Source: Oscillospiraceae bacterium (lineage in GTDB: Bacteria > Bacillota > Clostridia > Oscillospirales > Ruminococcaceae). Taken from it: a stretch of DNA of 10,349 nucleotides. Each line of letters starts with the position of its first letter. The stretch's first letter is position 1. The position numbers and the translations under genes were made by a program. This document shows positions 6,510 to 10,349 of the stretch, in pieces. Where the stretch lies: positions 1 to 10,349 of the forward strand of contig JAEDLR010000062.1 of assembly GCA_016295145.1 (NCBI GenBank), given 5' to 3'. The notes under the pieces were generated by a model. That model ran no database searches and was not told where the DNA came from. It saw only the letters and a list, made by a program, of their open reading frames with translations.

Positions 6510-7187
6510 TTACAGAACATAGCGGAGAATGGCAATCGCCTGAAGCAGACAGCCGGCATTGACAAACATATGAAAAATGCTGTGCACATAGCGATGCTTT
6601 TTGCCCACTCCGTAGAGAACCGCGCCGACGGTATAGCAGATACCCCCTGCCAGCAGCCAAAGGAATCCCGTCATGGTCATTGTTTCAATGGTAGCACGCA
6701 GCACTGTAATGACTGCCCACCCCATGGCAAGGTAGCAAATCATGCTGAGTTTGGAATACTTTTTCAGATCAATGGCAGTGAAAACAGTTGCAACGGCAGC
6801 GCAACCCCATTCCACGCCAAACACCACCCACGCCTTGGTGGGCTGTGTTTCACGGATACCTGCCAGCAGAATCGGGGTATAGGTACCTGCGATCATAAAA
6901 TAGATGGTGCAGTGGTCGATGATCTGCATCACACGTTTGCCCATGCAGTCCTTTAGCCCGTGATAGATACTGGATACCGAAAACAGTATCACCACCGAAG
7001 CACCGTAGATGCTGCCGCTGGCCACTGCCCACGGGTCATGATGTCTTGCGCCGATGAGAATGCTGAACACAAGGAGCAGCACACCGATTGCAGCACCCAC
7101 AATATGCGTTGTCATGTTGGTGATTTCTTCGCCCCGTGTATAAGAGGGCATCGCACGGTCACGCAAGGGCGTTCTTGCACATACCAT
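6510..7187 (-). CDS. trhA: PAQR-family membrane protein, hemolysin III type (TrhA)
   Basis: A 225-residue polytopic inner-membrane protein with about seven hydrophobic segments, the size and layout of bacterial PAQR/hemolysin III proteins. The family motifs are in order: E20/E21 and the first-helix TNMTTHIVG segment, SSIYHGL with H76, the IDHCTIYFMIAGTYTP block with D91, and the C-terminal HSIFH (H202, H206). The Asp and His residues correspond to the metal site of the family. TrhA proteins are associated with membrane energetics and lipid homeostasis, and the hemolysin name is historical. The start at 7187 has a purine-rich GGAAAGGAAG upstream on the - strand. Met13 is a weaker alternative. 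The gene is probably monocistronic, with its own promoter at 7244-7272 and a terminator at 6387-6424. Confidence 0.9.
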   Translation of the reverse strand: MVCARTPLRDRAMPSYTRGEEITNMTTHIVGAAIGVLLLVFSILIGARHHDPWAVASGSIYGASVVILFSVSSIYHGLKDCMGKRVMQIIDHCTIYFMIAGTYTPILLAGIRETQPTKAWVVFGVEWGCAAVATVFTAIDLKKYSKLSMICYLAMGWAVITVLRATIETMTMTGFLWLLAGGICYTVGAVLYGVGKKHRYVHSIFHMFVNAGCLLQAIAILRYVL

Positions 7188-7243
7188 AAGTCATCTTCCT
7201 TTCCGTATGGGAAATCAGGTTGTTGGTTCTTCATTACAGCCTT

Positions 7244-7272
7244 ATAATACCCCATTGACACGAGAAAAACAA
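7244..7272 (-). promoter_or_regulatory. Probable sigma-A promoter of trhA
   Basis: Read on the - strand, TTGTTT (7267-7272) and TATTAT (7244-7249) are separated by 17 bases. The -10 matches five of six consensus bases and the -35 three of six. This gives a leader of roughly 50 bases before ATG 7187. Confidence 0.55.
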
Positions 7273-7304
7273 CCTACTCTACGCGCATCGGCACTCCTGC
7301 TTCG

Positions 7305-7395
7305 AGAATGCCGATTCTACCGCTAAAAGCACGTGTTTGCGTGCATTCTACTGTTGGTGGAATCGCCTATTTCATTGTAGAATTGCAGATTCTAC
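7305..7395. repeat. Cluster of ATTCTAC repeats upstream of trhA
   Basis: The seven-mer ATTCTAC occurs at 7314-7320, 7345-7351 and 7389-7395. Its complement GTAGAAT occurs at 7377-7383, where it forms a 7-bp dyad with the last copy around TGCAG. At 7305-7318, AGAAT and ATTCT also form a short dyad around GCCG. The cluster lies upstream of the predicted -35 of trhA and downstream of the ligase-like gene, so it may be an operator array or simply repetitive spacer. Confidence 0.5.
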
Positions 7396-7400
7396 CAAAG

Positions 7401-7431
7401 AAAAAGCCGCATTCCACGCAGGAACACGGCT
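7401..7431 (-). terminator. Intrinsic terminator of the O-antigen-ligase-like gene
   Basis: On the - strand an 11-bp stem (7421-7431 with 7405-7415, two G-U pairs) with a 5-base loop is followed by a T run (7401-7405 as A on the + strand). It lies about 30 bases downstream of the stop codon at 7462. Confidence 0.85.
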
Positions 7432-7461
7432 GATTTGTTCAATTTGCAGAAATTGCAGGCA

Positions 7462-9030
7462 TCACTTTCTGGATTTTTTCCTGTTGGATGCAGGCTTCTC
7501 AGGCTTCTCAGGCTTCTGCGGCGCGGCATCGGCAAGAGGCTCCCCAACCAGAACGCCTAAAAGCATCCACACCACGGGGGTCACCGTCAGCACGGAAACA
7601 CCCACGAATGCAGTCAGCGCAAAGCAGATCACGCCGCCGATCGCTGCCAGATACGCCCAGTGCTGTGTCTTTCGGTAGTGCCCGATACCCAGCCACAGTG
7701 CAACCGTCAGCAGTGCTACATACAGCACAAGCGCAGGGATGCCGCGGGTTGCAGCGATGTAGAGGTAATCATTGTAGGGCCGGTCGATACTGTTTGCATT
7801 CTGAAAGATCTCCATACTGGAGCGCAGTTGCGAGTAGGTGAAATTATCGGGGCCTGTGCCAACCAAAGGATATTTTTTAATGACTCTGCGTCCCTCCCCG
7901 TGGCAGTATTTCAGCACCGAGGCAGTATCATAGATATCAAAATCATGCTCCACATACGAAGTGTAGGGGCCGGAAGTCGCCAGACGGTAGAAGCTGTCAT
8001 CCCAGACAATGCCACCGTCATAGAACTCATAGCCATTTTGCAGCGATTCTCCGTTATAGGTTTTGTACGCGCCGTTGAGCGAGGGGGAGATCCAGCTCCA
8101 CCCAAAGGATACTGCCAGTGCGCCAATCAAAATGACAGGGGTAAGCCAATGCTTTGCGGGGGCAGCCTTACGCTTCATGCACCAGAGTACAACTGCGAGG
8201 ATTACCGCAAACGCTGCAGCGATGACGCCGGCAACGGTTTGCGTTTTTAGCAGCAGCACACCACTGATCGCCATACAGATATACGCAAGGGTACGCTGCT
8301 TTTCCGATGTGCTAAGCATGGCGCAGGGAATGGCAACTGCAAGCACCATACCAAGCAGCATTGCAAAGGTGATGGGACTATCTGTAAAGCCTGAGGGCAG
8401 ATACAGATTCTGGTAGAGCAGCGGATCCACCATGCGGTATTCGTTGGGGAAAGACGGCAGCGGCAAGCTCTGGAGCAGACCCCACACCCCCTGCGCAATG
8501 CCGAAACCCAGCAGCAGTGTGGCAAACTTGCTGAGATTCTTCTGGCGGCGGAGCATGGAGCCCAGATAGAACACGCAGCCGTAAATCAGCAGCGAAAGCA
8601 GGCCCTCATCTCTGCCGTTGAGGCCGAAGAACGAAATGCTGTTATCAAAGGAATTGATCAGTGAAATCGTCCCCCAGATCAATCCGCCAAGCACCAGCAG
8701 ATAGGGCAGCGCGGTGGCTTTGCTGAACTGACTGCGCATCAGACCAACGACCGTTGCAATCATGGCTGCAACACCGGCAACGGAAAACACCACTGAAATG
8801 CTGCGCAGGGAGATGAGCAGCAGCGCAAGCACGCCGCCGAAGCCGCCATCGTTGAGCATATTGGAAAGGTCACTGTTGACGGCATAGGTCAGTTGAAAGA
8901 CACAGGCGGAACCTGCCACCGCCACAAGCATGGCAAACAGCAGCTTGCAGCAAGAGGCACGGTAACGGTCAAGGTCTAGGTTCAGGATAAAGTTGGATTT
9001 TTCTGTGGTATTGAATATGGTTTTGGGCAT
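7462..9030 (-). CDS. O-antigen ligase/polymerase-like (Wzy_C) polytopic membrane protein
   Basis: A 522-residue protein with roughly ten to twelve hydrophobic segments and a large hydrophilic loop at about 312-430. The N-terminal half carries the GLNGRDEGLLSLLIYG block, and the loop end has GTGPDNF (391-397) and RPYNDYLYIAATRG (417-430). These fit the Wzy_C/WaaL superfamily, whose members join or polymerise lipid-linked glycans outside the membrane. In a Gram-positive the substrate would be a cell-surface polysaccharide or glycoprotein glycan; the actual substrate cannot be read here. The His-Asn pair common in this loop appears as Tyr419-Asn420. The tail is cytosolic-looking and basic (KPEKPEKPASNRKKSRK). 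I chose ATG 9030 because AAAGGAG lies 8 bases upstream; the longer start at 9087 falls inside a terminator hairpin. Confidence 0.82.
   Translation of the reverse strand: MPKTIFNTTEKSNFILNLDLDRYRASCCKLLFAMLVAVAGSACVFQLTYAVNSDLSNMLNDGGFGGVLALLLISLRSISVVFSVAGVAAMIATVVGLMRSQFSKATALPYLLVLGGLIWGTISLINSFDNSISFFGLNGRDEGLLSLLIYGCVFYLGSMLRRQKNLSKFATLLLGFGIAQGVWGLLQSLPLPSFPNEYRMVDPLLYQNLYLPSGFTDSPITFAMLLGMVLAVAIPCAMLSTSEKQRTLAYICMAISGVLLLKTQTVAGVIAAAFAVILAVVLWCMKRKAAPAKHWLTPVILIGALAVSFGWSWISPSLNGAYKTYNGESLQNGYEFYDGGIVWDDSFYRLATSGPYTSYVEHDFDIYDTASVLKYCHGEGRRVIKKYPLVGTGPDNFTYSQLRSSMEIFQNANSIDRPYNDYLYIAATRGIPALVLYVALLTVALWLGIGHYRKTQHWAYLAAIGGVICFALTAFVGVSVLTVTPVVWMLLGVLVGEPLADAAPQKPEKPEKPASNRKKSRK
7491..7517 (-). 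repeat. Three perfect 9-bp tandem repeats in the ligase-like gene tail
   Basis: CAGGCTTCT occurs three times without interruption. On the - strand it encodes the repeated Glu-Lys-Pro of the C-terminal tail. Its nine-base period keeps the frame, so copy number could vary without breaking the protein. Confidence 0.9.
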
Positions 9031-9046
9031 AACGGTACTCCTTTGC

Positions 9047-9087
9047 AAAAATGCGCATGACCGTCCGTGGCGGAAAATCATGCGCAT
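9047..9087 (-). terminator. Hairpin terminator or attenuator between rny and the ligase-like gene
   Basis: ATGCGCATGA (9051-9060) and TCATGCGCAT (9078-9087) are perfect inverted copies around a 17-base loop that can itself pair. On the - strand the stem is followed by five T (9047-9051). It sits 10 bases past the rny stop and ends 17 bases before the ligase-like start codon. It probably terminates rny transcripts and lowers expression of the downstream gene, for which I see no separate promoter. Confidence 0.75.
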
Positions 9088-9097
9088 CTGTTTGCGA

Positions 9098-10349
9098 TTA
9101 TTTTGCGACTTCTACCGCGCGGCTCTCGCGAATGAGGTTGACCTTGATCTGACCGGGATACTCCATCTCGTCCTCAATCTGCTTCGCGATCTGCCGTGCC
9201 ACCAAAACCATCTTCTCATCGTTGATGACTTCCGGCTTGACCATAACGCGAACCTCACGACCTGCCTGCATGGCAAAGCACTTCTCCACACCCTCGTAAG
9301 AGGTGCAGATTTCCTCCAGCTTTTGCAGCCGCTTAATGTAGCTGTCGATGTTCTCGCTGCGTGCGCCGGGGCGTGCAGCGGAAATGGCATCGGCTGCCTG
9401 CACGATACAGGCGATAACGGTTTTCGGCTCCACATCGTTGTGGTGCGCTTCAATCGCATGAATGACCTCGTTGGATTCTTTATACTTGCGGCAGACATCG
9501 ACACCGATTGCCACGTGGGAGCCTTCAATCTCGGCAGTCAGTGCTTTACCGATATCATGCAGCAGACCCGCACGGCGGGCCATATTGGCATCCACGCCCA
9601 GTTCGGAGGCGAGAATGCCTGAAAGCATTGCGACCTCGATGCTGTGGTTCAGCACATTCTGGCGATAACTGGTACGGAAAGTCAGACGTCCCAGCAGACG
9701 AACCAGTTCGGGGTTGATGCCGTGGACATTGGTTTCCAGAACGGCACGTTCTCCCTCCTGCTTGATGCGCTTTTCCACTTCTCTGCGCGCCTTATCCACC
9801 TTCTCCTCGATGCTGGCGGGATGAATTCTGCCATCCACAATGAGCTTTTCAAGGGCAAGGCGTGCAACCTCGCGACGAACGGGGTCAAAGCAGGAAAGGG
9901 TGATTGCCTCGGGGGTATCATCAATGATCAGATCCACGCCGGTGAGGGTCTCCAATGTGCGGATATTTCTGCCCTCTCTGCCGATGATTCTGCCCTTCAT
10001 TTCATCGTTGGGCAGCGGTACAACAGAAACCGCCACCTCCGAGACCTGCTCAGCAGCACATTTGGCAATTGCCAATGCGATATGGCGTCTTGCGATATCC
10101 TCGCAACTGGTTCTGACCTGCTGCTCGTAGGCGGTGACACGCAGTGCTTTTTCATGGGTCAGGTCGGCGTCCATCTGTGTCAGCAGATAATCCCTTGCCT
10201 GTTCACGGCTGAACTCCGAAATACGTTCCAGCATATCCAACTGGCTTTTTTTGAGCTTCTCGATCTCCTCGACAGAAGCCTTTTTTGCAGCTTCCGCCTC
10301 TGCAAGATGGGCATCCGCAGCGCGCAGCTTTTCCTGCAGGACTTCCTCC
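9098..10349 (-). CDS. rny: Ribonuclease Y, 5' end outside the window
   Basis: 416 residues of RNase Y, the membrane-anchored endoribonuclease that initiates mRNA decay in Firmicutes. The frame is open to the window edge, so the gene starts beyond it. Fragment residues 1-60 are the end of the charged coiled coil (EEVLQEKLRAADAH...). The KH RNA-binding domain spans about 108-175 (GRIIGREGRN). The HD phosphodiesterase domain spans about 230-330, with the metal-binding His264-Asp265 in LLHDIGK. The C-terminus ends in IRESRAVEVAK. The HD pair lies at a spacing consistent with the 520-residue Bacillus subtilis protein (His368-Asp369), implying that about 104 N-terminal residues are missing, including the membrane anchor. 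The apparent TTG start at 10240 is internal. A terminator hairpin follows the stop. Confidence 0.97.
   Translation of the reverse strand, partial: EEVLQEKLRAADAHLAEAEAAKKASVEEIEKLKKSQLDMLERISEFSREQARDYLLTQMDADLTHEKALRVTAYEQQVRTSCEDIARRHIALAIAKCAAEQVSEVAVSVVPLPNDEMKGRIIGREGRNIRTLETLTGVDLIIDDTPEAITLSCFDPVRREVARLALEKLIVDGRIHPASIEEKVDKARREVEKRIKQEGERAVLETNVHGINPELVRLLGRLTFRTSYRQNVLNHSIEVAMLSGILASELGVDANMARRAGLLHDIGKALTAEIEGSHVAIGVDVCRKYKESNEVIHAIEAHHNDVEPKTVIACIVQAADAISAARPGARSENIDSYIKRLQKLEEICTSYEGVEKCFAMQAGREVRVMVKPEVINDEKMVLVARQIAKQIEDEMEYPGQIKVNLIRESRAVEVAK

Noticed and set aside
7255..7260. TTGACA on the + strand
   Set aside because: No -10 element at a suitable distance and no + strand gene downstream; a minus-strand promoter explains the region better.
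9031..9087. Longer N-terminus for the ligase-like protein from ATG 9087
   Set aside because: It lies in the stem of a terminator hairpin, while AAAGGAG sits 8 bases before ATG 9030.
8993..9622. 209-codon plus-strand frame opposite rny and the ligase-like start
   Set aside because: Antisense shadow of rny, which has clear KH and HD motifs on the other strand.
10235..10240. TTG at 10240 as the start of RNase Y
   Set aside because: The frame is open to the window edge and continues the expected coiled coil, so this is an internal Leu codon.

Overview
The window looks like chromosomal DNA of a low-to-mid GC anaerobic Firmicute, probably a gut Clostridia of the Oscillospiraceae/Ruminococcus type. 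This rests on an RNase Y gene, Gram-positive ribosome binding sites and intrinsic terminators, and paired large serine recombinases of a kind common in such genomes. The species assignment is inference.

The left half (about 42-5327, + strand) reads as the right end of an integrated mobile element, either a prophage or an integrative element. It opens with the 3' remnant of an unrecognised gene and a terminator hairpin. A compact six-gene cassette follows. Two tandem diverged copies of a two-gene module, an HTH plus zinc-ribbon protein followed by a small SHOCT-like protein, precede two different large serine recombinases. Most junctions in the cassette are short overlaps of 8, 14 and 16 bp, so translation is probably coupled. 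The first recombinase is unusual: its C-terminal half contains three successive zinc-ribbon plus beta-strand units and no visible coiled coil. The second has the usual single zinc ribbon and a long coiled coil. A strong terminator closes the operon. About 230 bp of AT-rich non-coding DNA follows, with an 11-bp perfect inverted repeat.

At about 5328 the sequence abruptly becomes the middle of a third serine recombinase. Coding homology starts at the DDGYSGT motif, immediately after a stop codon and inside a 15-bp dyad. The N-terminal part with the catalytic serine is missing. The simplest reading is that the element integrated into, or recombined with, a resident recombinase gene, and that 5314-5330 marks its right junction.

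The right half is ordinary chromosome on the - strand. It holds a PAQR-family membrane protein (TrhA/hemolysin III), a Wzy_C/O-antigen-ligase-like polytopic membrane protein, and the 3' four-fifths of rny (RNase Y), which runs off the window. Each minus-strand gene has a hairpin terminator after it. A promoter and a cluster of ATTCTAC repeats lie upstream of trhA.

The best candidate for an undescribed system is the cassette at 276-5023: a duplicated HTH-zinc/SHOCT accessory pair coupled to a heterologous recombinase pair. It suggests a two-recombinase integration machine with its own accessory or directionality factors.
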